64,000 nucleotides of DNA, from the NCBI RefSeq assembly GCF_019669985.1, contig NZ_AP019782.1, positions 2,226,001-2,290,000 of the forward strand, read 5' to 3'. Below, piece by piece: positions 26,336 to 34,635 of the stretch (within the stretch, counting starts at the first letter, position 1; each line of letters begins with the position of its first letter). The notes below the pieces were generated by a model. It was not told where the DNA came from. It was given only the letters and a program-made list of their open reading frames with translations, and made no database searches. Origin of the DNA: Methylogaea oryzae. Its GTDB lineage: Bacteria; Pseudomonadota; Gammaproteobacteria; Methylococcales; Methylococcaceae. The translations under genes and the position numbers were made by a program.

Positions 26336-26989
26336 ATGCCTCTCGACCAACCGCAAAAGAAACCGCGCCTCGGCAAACTGGCTAAAAGAAGCGTCTTGCT
26401 GCAACGCGGCCACGACGGGACATATGCCGTCATCCGGAGCGAATCGCCGGCTTCCAGGAAAAACAAACCGCGCAAGCAGGCGCCGTTCGTCAAAACCATC
26501 GTCCATATAAACATCACGACCCAAGGCGAGCACGTCGTCCGGCAGGAAAAACCCAAGCCGGATATTCAGGCAAAGCCGCCGAAAAAGCCAAGCCCTCTGT
26601 ATATAAAACAAGCGTCCTACAGGCATTGCGACGCGCAAGGAAACATCCGTGCGGCGGATAGGGATGGAGACCATTTGCCGATCGCCTGCGGAAAACCCGC
26701 AGGCAAGAAGAAAAAGAATTTAAAAAAGCAGGCGTGGAGTAAAGAGGCCCGCGTTCTCGCCAAAGCGACCCAGCTGTTTCTCGATGATTACAAAATAAGG
26801 GCCAAGCGCTCCAAGCGAAAAAAACGCGATGGCGCCCGCGAGGATTTCTGGAAAAACGCCTTTTGGGCCAGCAAGAAAGCTTCGATGTTGTTGCGTAAAA
26901 GCTCGAGGATATACAACAACAGATCCGACTTCACAAAACAGCTGCACGCCGAGGCGATCAAGTATCAACAAAAAACCCTGGGGAAATAA
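26336..26989 (+). CDS. basic protein related to the 12397 protein (function unknown)
   Basis: 217 residues, very rich in Lys and Arg, no membrane segment. ATG 26336 follows AAAGGGA. The opening (SVLLQRGHDGTYAVIR, then SRKNKPRK) parallels the 12397 protein (SITFLKAGADGRYECER, then SRKKQ), and the ending (REDFWKN, then RKSS) parallels its tail; a unique segment of about 100 residues sits between. Hence an enlarged paralogue. It is divergent from the A-PCP operon and converges on a P450 gene only 14 bases away. No recognised catalytic motif. Possibly a nucleic-acid-binding or scaffolding protein, but that rests on charge alone. Confidence 0.65.
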   Translation: MPLDQPQKKPRLGKLAKRSVLLQRGHDGTYAVIRSESPASRKNKPRKQAPFVKTIVHINITTQGEHVVRQEKPKPDIQAKPPKKPSPLYIKQASYRHCDAQGNIRAADRDGDHLPIACGKPAGKKKKNLKKQAWSKEARVLAKATQLFLDDYKIRAKRSKRKKRDGAREDFWKNAFWASKKASMLLRKSSRIYNNRSDFTKQLHAEAIKYQQKTLGK

Positions 26990-27003
26990 CGGGCCGGCCG
27001 CTT

Positions 27004-28350
27004 TCAGGGGTTTCTCAGGCCGACGACCTTCATTTTCACGCCGCCCTTGGGCGACCGCACCGCATCGTTCCAGGTGGGCCGTACCGGGCGGCTGATGTCC
27101 ACCTCCAGTTCGTAACGCCGGATAATGGTCGCCAAGCCGATCTTCAGTTCCAACAGCCCCAAGCCGCGCCCCAGGCAATAACGTTCGCCGCCGCCGAAGG
27201 GAAAATACTCGTACTGGTTGAAGCTGCGTTCCAGAAAGCGCTCGGGCCGGAAGCGGTCCGGCTCCGGGTAAAGGTCGGGCCGATGGTGGGCCAGATTGAT
27301 GGACGCCACCAGGATATCCCCCGCCTCCACCCGCCGGCCCCGCAGCGTAAACGGCACCGCCAGGCGGCGGGCCACGTCCGGGATCATCGGATGGATACGC
27401 AGCGTTTCCTTGCAGAAGGCATCCAGATAAGGCAGCCCGGACAAAGCGTCGAGATCGCCGGGCGACGCTTTTTCGTCCAATTCGGCCAGCAGTTTTTGCC
27501 GGATTTCCGGATGCCGATACATCCAGTAAATGCCCCAGGCCAAACCGCTGGCGGTGGATTCGTGGCCCGCCATCAAAATGGTGAACAAATGGTCGCAAAT
27601 CTGCTCGTCGGTGAAGGATTTTTCCGGGTCCTGCTCCTTCCTTTGCGCCAATTGCGCCAGCACGCAATGCTGGCCGGCGAAATCCTCGGGCCTGCGGCGG
27701 GCGGCGATTTGCTCCCGCATTTTGCCGTAGAGCGCCTGGCGCGCCAGGGAAAACCGCCGCCACGGACTCCAAGCGCCCAGATCGCGGCGCAGAAACGGGA
27801 AAAAGGTGATCCAAAAACCGGCGCTGCCGTGGAACCGCTGGAAGCACTCGACGAAATCGGCGATTTCCCGCTCCCGCATAATGCCCATCACGGTTTTTAA
27901 AATCACTTCCATGGAAATCAACTGTGTCCAAGCCAACGCCGTCGTGGCCCGCCCCAAGGGAACACGGCTGAAAACGTCCAATACCGTTTCCTCGACCAGC
28001 GGCCCGTAGGCCAGCATACGGCTGGCGCCGAAAGCCGGATTGAGAATCCGCCTGGCGCGTTCATGGACCTCCCCGCCGCTGACCAGCAGGGAATCCTCCC
28101 CCAGCATCAACTCGCTGCCCATGTCCATTTTGCCGAACGTCCGCGGCTTGGCGGTGAAGATCTCCTTCACCCCTTCGGGGTCGCCGGTTACCACGAACCG
28201 CTTGCCTTGAAACGAAACGGCAAAAGGATCGCCGTATTTTTCCGCGAGCCCCTGGTAACACTTGACCGGGTCGCGCAAATAGCGCGGCACAAATAGCGGA
28301 TCAAAACGGGGCCCCAGGGGCGTTGCCGGCGGCGTTTGGATTATCGACAA
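27004..28350 (-). CDS. cytochrome P450
   Basis: 448 residues. The start is a TTG at 28350, supported by AGGAG nine bases upstream and by the protein beginning where relatives begin. I-helix AGHEST (Ser in the usual Thr position), ExxR in KETLRIHP, heme loop FGGGERYCLG. Groups with the P450s at 34636 and 42142 (shared RDPVKCYQGLAxxYGxPF-like N-terminus) and not with the tandem pair. It is a single gene, separated from the upstream membrane-protein gene by about 150 bases. Likely a tailoring oxidase of the polyketide; it sits beside the A-PCP/C-like neighbourhood. Confidence 0.94.
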   Translation of the reverse strand: MSIIQTPPATPLGPRFDPLFVPRYLRDPVKCYQGLAEKYGDPFAVSFQGKRFVVTGDPEGVKEIFTAKPRTFGKMDMGSELMLGEDSLLVSGGEVHERARRILNPAFGASRMLAYGPLVEETVLDVFSRVPLGRATTALAWTQLISMEVILKTVMGIMREREIADFVECFQRFHGSAGFWITFFPFLRRDLGAWSPWRRFSLARQALYGKMREQIAARRRPEDFAGQHCVLAQLAQRKEQDPEKSFTDEQICDHLFTILMAGHESTASGLAWGIYWMYRHPEIRQKLLAELDEKASPGDLDALSGLPYLDAFCKETLRIHPMIPDVARRLAVPFTLRGRRVEAGDILVASINLAHHRPDLYPEPDRFRPERFLERSFNQYEYFPFGGGERYCLGRGLGLLELKIGLATIIRRYELEVDISRPVRPTWNDAVRSPKGGVKMKVVGLRNP

Positions 28351-28499
28351 GGTGGTTTACTCCTGAAACCCGGCCCGAGGCATAAATGGAGCAGAGGATT
28401 CTCCAAGAGAATCCGGCACCGCGCCTTACAGCGAGCCTTTGGTTTGATTAAGGGCGACGAAAAACATGGCGGCACATGGGCCGGCGACGGAGTTTCCGC

Positions 28500-28883
28500 T
28501 TACCCGCCAGGGTATCCCGCCGCATAGAGGATCAAGACGCCGAACAGCATCCCGATACCGGCGCCGCCGCGTATGAACGAAGCGGGACGGGACAAGATCC
28601 ACTCCAGCAACTGGGTAAAACGTTCGCGGCTTTGCAACGCCGCCGCCAGGGCTTCGACGAGGGACAGCCAGCCGATTATCTGCAGGGCCAAAGGCCAGCG
28701 GCAATAGGGTGCGCCGGCTATCAGCAGAGCGCTCATGAACACGCGGAGGGAAATCGCCAGATAGGCGCCATATTCGGTCCGCCACAACCGGGCAGCCCAC
28801 TGCATCAAATAGGCGGGGAAAAGCAAGCCGGCCAATCCCAAGAGAATATTCAATCCGCCTATGGTCGCTACCAGAATCGCCAT
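28500..28883 (-). CDS. small integral membrane protein (unknown)
   Basis: 127 residues from ATG 28883, which has AAGGA eight bases upstream; a longer form to 28952 lacks a site. About four hydrophobic segments (near 3-25, 42-60, 66-85, 105-122) separated by short basic loops. No family recognised. It is divergent from the beta-branching cassette with a 101-base gap and upstream of the TTG-start P450 on the same strand. A role in transport or in holding the cluster's enzymes at the membrane is possible but unsupported. Confidence 0.6.
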   Translation of the reverse strand: MAILVATIGGLNILLGLAGLLFPAYLMQWAARLWRTEYGAYLAISLRVFMSALLIAGAPYCRWPLALQIIGWLSLVEALAAALQSRERFTQLLEWILSRPASFIRGGAGIGMLFGVLILYAAGYPGG

Positions 28884-28952
28884 CCGTCGTATCCTTAACA
28901 CTATGTAGTCCAAACCGCCAATAATTCCGGCGGGCGCTTTTGCGATTATCAC

Positions 28953-28961
28953 AGTAAACTG
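28953..28961 (+). promoter_or_regulatory. AGTAAACTG motif upstream of the beta-branching cassette
   Basis: Second copy of the 9-mer seen at 26259-26267, again after TTGC-GATTA. It ends 23 bases before the KS0 start codon, where a promoter or operator would be expected. The ribosome site AGGGAAAG follows at 28973-28980. I do not see a clean sigma-70 -35/-10 pair. Confidence 0.2.
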
Positions 28962-28984
28962 TTGGCCTGTATAGGGAAAGCTGC

Positions 28985-30253
28985 ATGAACCGCCCGTCTG
29001 TATATATAACCGGCATGGGTTTCGCCGGCGCCGCGGGAAACGGCGCGGCGCAGCTGGCCGCGCGGCTGCGCGCGGGCCAAAGCGCCATTCGCCGCCTGCC
29101 GCCGGAAGCCCGCCCCATCCCCCAACTGCAACTGGGCGCGTTGCTGGACGACGGCTGGAATTGGCGCGATGGCGACGGCATCCGCGACCGGATTTTGCCG
29201 CCCCAAGCGGAAAAGATGCTGCGCGGCGCGGATGTGTCGCTGTGCGCCGACGCCAGCGCGGTGCTGGAAGCCAAAGGCGCCGCGCGCATAGCGCCGGAGC
29301 GCCTGGGACTGGTGGTGGGCGGCAGCAACCTGGCGCACCCGTTGCTGGCCGAGGAAATTTCCCGCTTCCAGCGCAACCCCGCTTACGTCAACCCCCGCTC
29401 GGGTTTCCAGGTGTTGGACAGCCACGTGGCCGCCACGCTGGCGGCGCTAGCGGACGCGCAAGGCCCGGTGCTGAACGTGGCGGCGGCGGCGGCCAGCGGT
29501 GCCGTGGCGGCGGTGGCCGCGCTGGACCTGATCCGCAGCGGACGCTGCGATGCCTGCCTGGCGGTGGGGGCCATGCAACGCCTAAGCCCCGCCGACTGGC
29601 AGGCGCTGGCCGCCCTTGGCGCATTGAACACCTCCAGCGAAGCCGCCCTGCCTTTTTCCGGCCAGGGCGGCGGATTCACCCCCGGCGAAGGCGCTGCCTG
29701 CGTATTGTTGGAACGCAGCGACCACGCCGAACGGCGCGGCGCCAACGGCCTTGCCGAACTGGCCGGCGGCGCCTTCGTCTCCGCCGCCGACCCCCTGCCC
29801 CATCCCTGCCGCAACCAGGAAGCCAGGGTCATGTCGCTGGCCCTGGCCGACGCCGGCATCGACGCAAGCCAGCTGGACGTGATCGCCGCCCACGCCACCG
29901 GCACGGCGCAAGGCGATGCCGCCGAAGCGGGCGCCATCGCCGATTTGCTGGAAGGCAGCGGCCGGCGGGTGTGGGTCTGCGCGCCGAAAACCGTTACCGG
30001 GCATTGCCTGAGCGCCGCCGGCCTGATCGGCTTGGCCGCCGGCGTATTCATGCTGCAAGACGGCTGCGTGCACCCTTTGCCGATCCAAGCCTCGCCCTAC
30101 TCGCCGACGCTGCGATTCGCGGCCGGCGGCGCAATTGACATACCCCTTCGTTGTGCTATAACCACCGCCTTCGGTTTTGGTGGTTTCAACGCCGCACTGG
30201 CGATTCGCCACCTCCCCACCCAGGTTGGCAACAAGGAAGAAACGACACGATGA
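28985..30253 (+). CDS. KS0 of the beta-branching (HCS) cassette, catalytic Cys replaced by Ala
   Basis: 422 residues, FabF-like KS fold. First gene of a PksF-G-H-I-type set. Its expected job is to decarboxylate malonyl-ACP to acetyl-ACP, the donor for HMG-CoA-synthase-like addition. The nucleophile position (TACASG in active KSs) reads AAAASG, with Ala169 where Cys should be; both catalytic His are present (AHATGTAQGD and KTVTGHC). Cassette KS0s usually carry Ser at this position, so Ala is a departure, although decarboxylation needs only the His pair. ATG 28985 has a good AGGGAAAG site. It ends in ATGA overlap with the HCS gene. Confidence 0.93.
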   Translation: MNRPSVYITGMGFAGAAGNGAAQLAARLRAGQSAIRRLPPEARPIPQLQLGALLDDGWNWRDGDGIRDRILPPQAEKMLRGADVSLCADASAVLEAKGAARIAPERLGLVVGGSNLAHPLLAEEISRFQRNPAYVNPRSGFQVLDSHVAATLAALADAQGPVLNVAAAAASGAVAAVAALDLIRSGRCDACLAVGAMQRLSPADWQALAALGALNTSSEAALPFSGQGGGFTPGEGAACVLLERSDHAERRGANGLAELAGGAFVSAADPLPHPCRNQEARVMSLALADAGIDASQLDVIAAHATGTAQGDAAEAGAIADLLEGSGRRVWVCAPKTVTGHCLSAAGLIGLAAGVFMLQDGCVHPLPIQASPYSPTLRFAAGGAIDIPLRCAITTAFGFGGFNAALAIRHLPTQVGNKEETTR

Positions 30254-31479
30254 AGGCGGGCATAGAACGGATAGGCTTCTATGGCGGCCAGGCCTTTATC
30301 GACATCGCCGAGCTGGCGGCCTTGCGCAATCTCGACCCGGTGCGCATGGCGAACCTGCTGATTCGCCGCAAAACCGTGCATTTCCCCTGGGAAGACCCCG
30401 TATCCTTCGCCGTCAACGCGGCCCGGCCGCTGCTGCAAGCGCTGCAACCGCAGCAACGGCAGCAGATCAGCCACCTCATCGTCGCCAGCGAATCCGGCAT
30501 CGACTTCGGCAAATCCCTGGCCACCTGGATCCACGGCCTGCTGGACTTGCCGCGGCGCATTCGACTGTTCGAGATCAAGCAGGCCTGTTACGGCGGCACG
30601 GCGGCCTTGCAAACGGCGCTGGGCTTGCTGGCCAGGGACGGCCGTCCCGACGGGCGCGCCCTGGTGATCTGCACCGATATCGCCCGCCCCATCCCCCACT
30701 CCTACGCCGAACCAACCCAGGGCGGCGCCGCCGTCGCCCTGCTGGTGGGGCCGGAGGCGGACATTCTGGAAATCGAACCGGGCGCCAGCGGCACGCACGG
30801 CTATCACGTGATGGACGCCTTCCGCCCCGACGCGGACCAGGAAACCGGGGACGCGGACCTGTCGGTGCTGACCTATATCGACTGCTTGCAGCATGCTTTC
30901 GCCGCCTACCGGGAAGCGCTGGGGACGGTGGATTTCCGCGATCACTTCGACTACCTGGCTTTCCACACGCCGTTCGGCGGCATGGTGAAAGGGGCGCACC
31001 GCACCCTGATGCGGCGTTTGTACCAAGCCGGCGGGGCGGATATCGAGGCGGATTTCCACCGCCGGCTGGCGCCTTCCCTGGTCTATTGCCGGGAAGTCGG
31101 AAATATCTATTCCGGCACCGTGTTCCTGGCCCTGGCCGGCGTCCTGGCCTCCGCCGACCTGGATCGGCGGCGCCGCATCGGACTGTTTTCCTACGGCTCC
31201 GGCTGCTCCTCCGAGTTTTACAGCGGCTGGGCCGGCCCCCAAGCGGAAGCGGCCCTCAGCCAATCCGGCCTGGCCGAACACCTGGCGGCGCGGCGCCGAT
31301 TGGACATGGCCGAATACGAGCGGGTACTCGCCGCCAACCGCCATTCGCGCTTCGGCAGCAAAGACGCAAAGATCGACACGGACGACTTGGCGGATTTATA
31401 CCAGGCTGCATTCGCCGAACGCGGCGTTTGCGTCCTCGGCGGCATCCGCAACTACGACAGGGAATACCGCGACGCATGA
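30250..31479 (+). CDS. HMG-CoA synthase-like enzyme (HCS) for polyketide beta-branching
   Basis: 409 residues from ATG 30250. Condenses acetyl-ACP with a beta-keto-acyl intermediate on the synthase to give a beta-hydroxy-beta-carboxymethyl branch. Catalytic triad visible: Glu81 in SESG, Cys113 in KQACYGGTAAL, His239 in FHTPFGG. Length matches PksG/CurD relatives. Overlaps KS0 by four bases (ATGA) and is followed by the same overlap into ECH1, so the cassette is translated as a coupled unit. The substrate is probably an ACP in a module lacking KR, such as those visible at 1-2985. Confidence 0.95.
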   Translation: MKAGIERIGFYGGQAFIDIAELAALRNLDPVRMANLLIRRKTVHFPWEDPVSFAVNAARPLLQALQPQQRQQISHLIVASESGIDFGKSLATWIHGLLDLPRRIRLFEIKQACYGGTAALQTALGLLARDGRPDGRALVICTDIARPIPHSYAEPTQGGAAVALLVGPEADILEIEPGASGTHGYHVMDAFRPDADQETGDADLSVLTYIDCLQHAFAAYREALGTVDFRDHFDYLAFHTPFGGMVKGAHRTLMRRLYQAGGADIEADFHRRLAPSLVYCREVGNIYSGTVFLALAGVLASADLDRRRRIGLFSYGSGCSSEFYSGWAGPQAEAALSQSGLAEHLAARRRLDMAEYERVLAANRHSRFGSKDAKIDTDDLADLYQAAFAERGVCVLGGIRNYDREYRDA

Positions 31480-32249
31480 TGCCACAGCCCTCCCCCGTCC
31501 CGCTGCGCCTGCGGCGCGAAGGCCGCTGCCTGCATGTGCTGCTCGCCAACCCGGACAAGGGCAATCCCCTCAACCGCGCCTTGATCGAAGCCCTGCACGC
31601 GGCGCTGGACACGGTGGAAAGCACCCCGGACATCACCCTGCTGGCGCTGGCCGCCGAGGGCGCGGTTTTTTGCGACGGCATGGATTTCGGCGAAGCCCTG
31701 GATACCGCCGGGGACGCGGAAGCGCAGCTGCGCGCGGCGGTCCGCCGTTTCCACGGCCTGCTGGAACGCCTGACCCGGCTGCCCGCCATCGTCGTCGCCG
31801 TCGTCGAAGGACGGGTGAACGCCGGCGGTATGGGCTTAGTCGCCGCCTGCGACTTGGTGTACGCCAGGGAGCAAGCGGATTTCGGCCTGTCGGAGATCCT
31901 CTTCGGCCTGCTGCCCGCCACCGTCGCCCCGTTTTTGCTGCGGCGCACCGGCTTCCAAGCCACCTACCGCATGGCGCTGACGGCGCAAAGAATGAATGCG
32001 GAACGGGCCCGCGCCTGCGGCCTGGTCGACGAACTGACCGACGATCCGGCCGACGCCGTCCGCCGGCTGCGGCTGCGCGCCGACCGGCTGGACCGCGCGG
32101 CGGTGGTCCGCACCAAGGCGTTTTTCGCCGATGCCGCGGGTATCGGCAAGGAATGCCCCGGCGCGGAAAACGCCCTGGCGGCCCTGCTTGCCGACCCGCG
32201 CATCGCCGCCAACGTCGCCGAGTTCGTCCAGCGAGGCCCCCGGCCATGA
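31476..32249 (+). CDS. enoyl-CoA hydratase-like dehydratase (ECH1, PksH type)
   Basis: 257 residues from ATG 31476 (an adjacent ATG at 31479 is equally possible). Crotonase fold: FCDGMDFGEAL region near 65, oxyanion-hole segment VEGRVNAGGMGL near 110, then SEILFGLLPA, typical of ECH1 proteins in HCS cassettes. It should dehydrate the HMG-like intermediate to a glutaconyl-ACP. ATGA overlap with HCS upstream and ECH2 downstream. Confidence 0.93.
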   Translation: MMPQPSPVPLRLRREGRCLHVLLANPDKGNPLNRALIEALHAALDTVESTPDITLLALAAEGAVFCDGMDFGEALDTAGDAEAQLRAAVRRFHGLLERLTRLPAIVVAVVEGRVNAGGMGLVAACDLVYAREQADFGLSEILFGLLPATVAPFLLRRTGFQATYRMALTAQRMNAERARACGLVDELTDDPADAVRRLRLRADRLDRAAVVRTKAFFADAAGIGKECPGAENALAALLADPRIAANVAEFVQRGPRP

Positions 32250-32992
32250 ACGGCGCCGTCAAGTTGACCCAGCCCCTGCCGGGGGTGGCCTGCCTGCAAA
32301 TGGAAGACCGCGCCGGCGGCAACACCTTCACCCAGGCCTTGGTGTGCGGCTTGGTCGACGGACTGCGGCAGGCGCAACAAGACCCCGCCACCCGCGTCAT
32401 CGTCCTGCACGGCTACGACAGCCTGTTTTGCGCCGGCGGCACGCTGGAAGAACTGGTGGACATCGCCGACGGCCGCCGCAGCTTCGACGAAGGCGCCTTT
32501 TACCGCCTGCTGCTGGACTGCCCGTTGCCGGTCATCGCCGCCATGCAAGGCCACGCCATGGGCGGCGGCTTGGTGTTCGGCTTGTACGCCGACCTGCTGG
32601 TACTGTCGCGGGAATCGCTGTACGGCGCCAATTTCATGAAGTACGGATTCACGCCGGGCATGGGCGCCACCGACCTGCTGCCGCGCAAGCTGGGGCCGCT
32701 GCTGGCGGCGGAAATGCTGTTCAGCGCCCGCAGCTATCACGGCCAGGCGCTCGCCGATCGCGGCCTGGCCTGCCCGGTCCTGCCGCGCGCCGAGGTCGTG
32801 CCCCACGCGCTGGGCCTGGCGCGCGACCTGGCCGACAAACCCCGCGTTGCGCTGATGCGGCTCAAGGAAGCGCTCAATGCGCCCTTGCTCGCCAGCCTGC
32901 CCGGCGCGGTCGAACGCGAACGGGCCATGCACGAGGAAACCTTCGCCCAGGAAGGCGTGCGCCAACGCATTCAACAACGTTATGGAAATTGA
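32246..32992 (+). CDS. enoyl-CoA hydratase-like decarboxylase (ECH2, PksI type)
   Basis: 248 residues from ATG 32246. Crotonase fold with FCAGGTLEEL and GHAMGGGLVFGL forming the oxyanion hole, then YGANFMKYGFTPGMGAT, a near-exact signature of PksI-like ECH2 decarboxylases. It would decarboxylate the ECH1 product to leave a beta-methyl (or exomethylene) group. Coupled to ECH1 by ATGA. The next gene starts either inside its last codons (ATG 32982) or seven bases after its stop (ATG 33000). Confidence 0.94.
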   Translation: MNGAVKLTQPLPGVACLQMEDRAGGNTFTQALVCGLVDGLRQAQQDPATRVIVLHGYDSLFCAGGTLEELVDIADGRRSFDEGAFYRLLLDCPLPVIAAMQGHAMGGGLVFGLYADLLVLSRESLYGANFMKYGFTPGMGATDLLPRKLGPLLAAEMLFSARSYHGQALADRGLACPVLPRAEVVPHALGLARDLADKPRVALMRLKEALNAPLLASLPGAVERERAMHEETFAQEGVRQRIQQRYGN

Positions 32993-32999
32993 TCCCGCC

Positions 33000-34370
33000 A
33001 TGGCCGAACCGATCATCCCCGACATTTTCCCCACCGAACCCCAAGACGAACTGGTGCAGGCGTTTTGCGAAATAGCGGCGGGAGGGTATCTCCGCCTCCT
33101 GTTCGATTATCCACAGCAACTGGATGCCGAGCGCCTAAGCCTTGCCATGCGCCGGATGCTGGACGCCGAGCCGATCCTGGGCTGCCGCTTCGAGGTGGAG
33201 AACGGCAAATCCCGCTGGCGCCGCCGCGACGATCTGGACGCCATCGCCCACTGCCGCGTCATCTCCAGCGTCGATCCGGAAGCCGACACCCACGCCCTGC
33301 TGGTGGAGCGCTTCGATCCACAAACGTCGCCCAATGTGAACGCCGTCGTGATCCGCCGGCAGAACGGTACGGAGGACCGGCTGCTGCTGCGCATCTCCCA
33401 CGTGGCCGCCGACGGCACCGCCGCCCTGGACTTCGCCATGGCCTTGACGGATATGTACAACCAATTGGGGAAAAATCCCGATTACCGGCTGCCGCCCAAC
33501 GAGGCCAGCCGCGACAGCTTCCTGTGGCTGAGGAATTTCCGCGCCCGCGACCGCTGGCGGCTGCTGTGGGAGGATTTAAAGGATCTGCCCAAGGCCCTCG
33601 GCCCCAAGCGAGGACTGGCTTCCGACGCCGCCACGTATCTATCCGACGCGGAAAACCTGCGGCCGGATTACCTAACGTTGCGCCTGGACGAGCGCCGCGT
33701 GGCCAAGATCGACCGCTACGCCTACGACAAAGGCGTGACGCTGAACGATATTTGCCTGGCGGCGTTTCTCCGCGCCTTCGACGAATACTGCCCGGAGCCG
33801 TTGGGCGCACCGCTGGAAGTGGTGATGCCCACCAATCTGCGACGCTACGCGCCTTTGCAACGCCGTCCCGCCATCCGCAACCAGGCCGGCTCCACCCACA
33901 TCCGCATCGGCAAGGACGTCGGCGCGACTTTCGAGGACACGCTGGCCAAGGTTTGCCGGGAAACGCTGCGGCACAAACAGCGCCTGCTGGGAACCGAAGG
34001 ACAGATGCTGACCCGCTGGCTGGCCGGTGTCGCCTACCCCCGTAAAAAAAACCTGCTGCAACGGCAAATATTGCGCGGCCTGAAAAACCCCGCGCCGCCG
34101 GTGCTGACCCAAATCGGCCACACGCGGGGAAACCGCTTCGCCTGCGACGGCATCGCACCGACGGACCTGGTGGTGTTCGGCGAATCGTCACCCTCGCCGA
34201 TTTTCCTGGTCACCTTGGTGCGCTTGAACGACCGCATCGGCATCGCCGCCTGTTTCGACCAGCGGCTTGGAGTTCAGCGCGTGGGCTCATTCCTGAAACG
34301 CCTGGATCAAAACCTGCCGGGATATTCCGCGGCACGACACTCCCCCCTGGAACCTGAGGAACGCCAATGA
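33000..34370 (+). CDS. stand-alone condensation-domain-like acyltransferase C3
   Basis: 456 residues from ATG 33000; an ATG at 32982 would add six residues and overlap ECH2, and neither has a strong ribosome site. Motif ISHVAADGTA keeps the second His, Asp and Gly of HHxxxDG; the first His is Ser. AEPILGCRF is shared with C1, C2 and C4, and C4 is its closest relative in the window by eye. It is inserted between ECH2 and the ACP of the beta-branching operon, and its stop overlaps that ACP's start (ATGA). This suggests the ACP and C3 work as a donor carrier plus acyltransferase pair. Confidence 0.91.
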   Translation: MAEPIIPDIFPTEPQDELVQAFCEIAAGGYLRLLFDYPQQLDAERLSLAMRRMLDAEPILGCRFEVENGKSRWRRRDDLDAIAHCRVISSVDPEADTHALLVERFDPQTSPNVNAVVIRRQNGTEDRLLLRISHVAADGTAALDFAMALTDMYNQLGKNPDYRLPPNEASRDSFLWLRNFRARDRWRLLWEDLKDLPKALGPKRGLASDAATYLSDAENLRPDYLTLRLDERRVAKIDRYAYDKGVTLNDICLAAFLRAFDEYCPEPLGAPLEVVMPTNLRRYAPLQRRPAIRNQAGSTHIRIGKDVGATFEDTLAKVCRETLRHKQRLLGTEGQMLTRWLAGVAYPRKKNLLQRQILRGLKNPAPPVLTQIGHTRGNRFACDGIAPTDLVVFGESSPSPIFLVTLVRLNDRIGIAACFDQRLGVQRVGSFLKRLDQNLPGYSAARHSPLEPEERQ

Positions 34371-34597
34371 CCAAACAAGAATTCATGCGCCAGCTGGAAG
34401 AACTGGTGAACGCCCCTCCGGGCTTAAGCGAGGACACCCTCCTCGAAGGGATGCGCGGCTGGGACTCCCTGAAAAACATGGAATTCCGCATGCTGGTGGA
34501 GGACGAACTGGGGCGCGCCCTCGATGGACTGAAAGTCGACCAGGCGCGCACCGTCGGCGACTTGGTGGCGCTGGTTGCCGACATGTTCGAAGGCTAG
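34367..34597 (+). CDS. free-standing acyl carrier protein
   Basis: 76 residues. Pantetheine attachment at Ser34 in GWDSLKNMEF; acidic, four-helix ACP size. By position it is the donor ACP (AcpK/CurB role) that would carry malonyl then acetyl for the HCS reaction. Its coupling to C3 rather than to KS0 or HCS leaves a second possibility: donor for an acyl transfer by C3. One ACP could serve both. It ends 38 bases before the convergent P450 stop. Confidence 0.93.
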   Translation: MTKQEFMRQLEELVNAPPGLSEDTLLEGMRGWDSLKNMEFRMLVEDELGRALDGLKVDQARTVGDLVALVADMFEG

Positions 34598-34635
34598 GGG
34601 AAGCGCGCCGAATGCCGGCGCCTTCCTGCGCCGCC

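Noticed and set aside
34598-34635. GC-rich imperfect hairpin between the ACP and the P450
   Set aside because: The stem needs a bulge and has no T-run; too weak to call a terminator.
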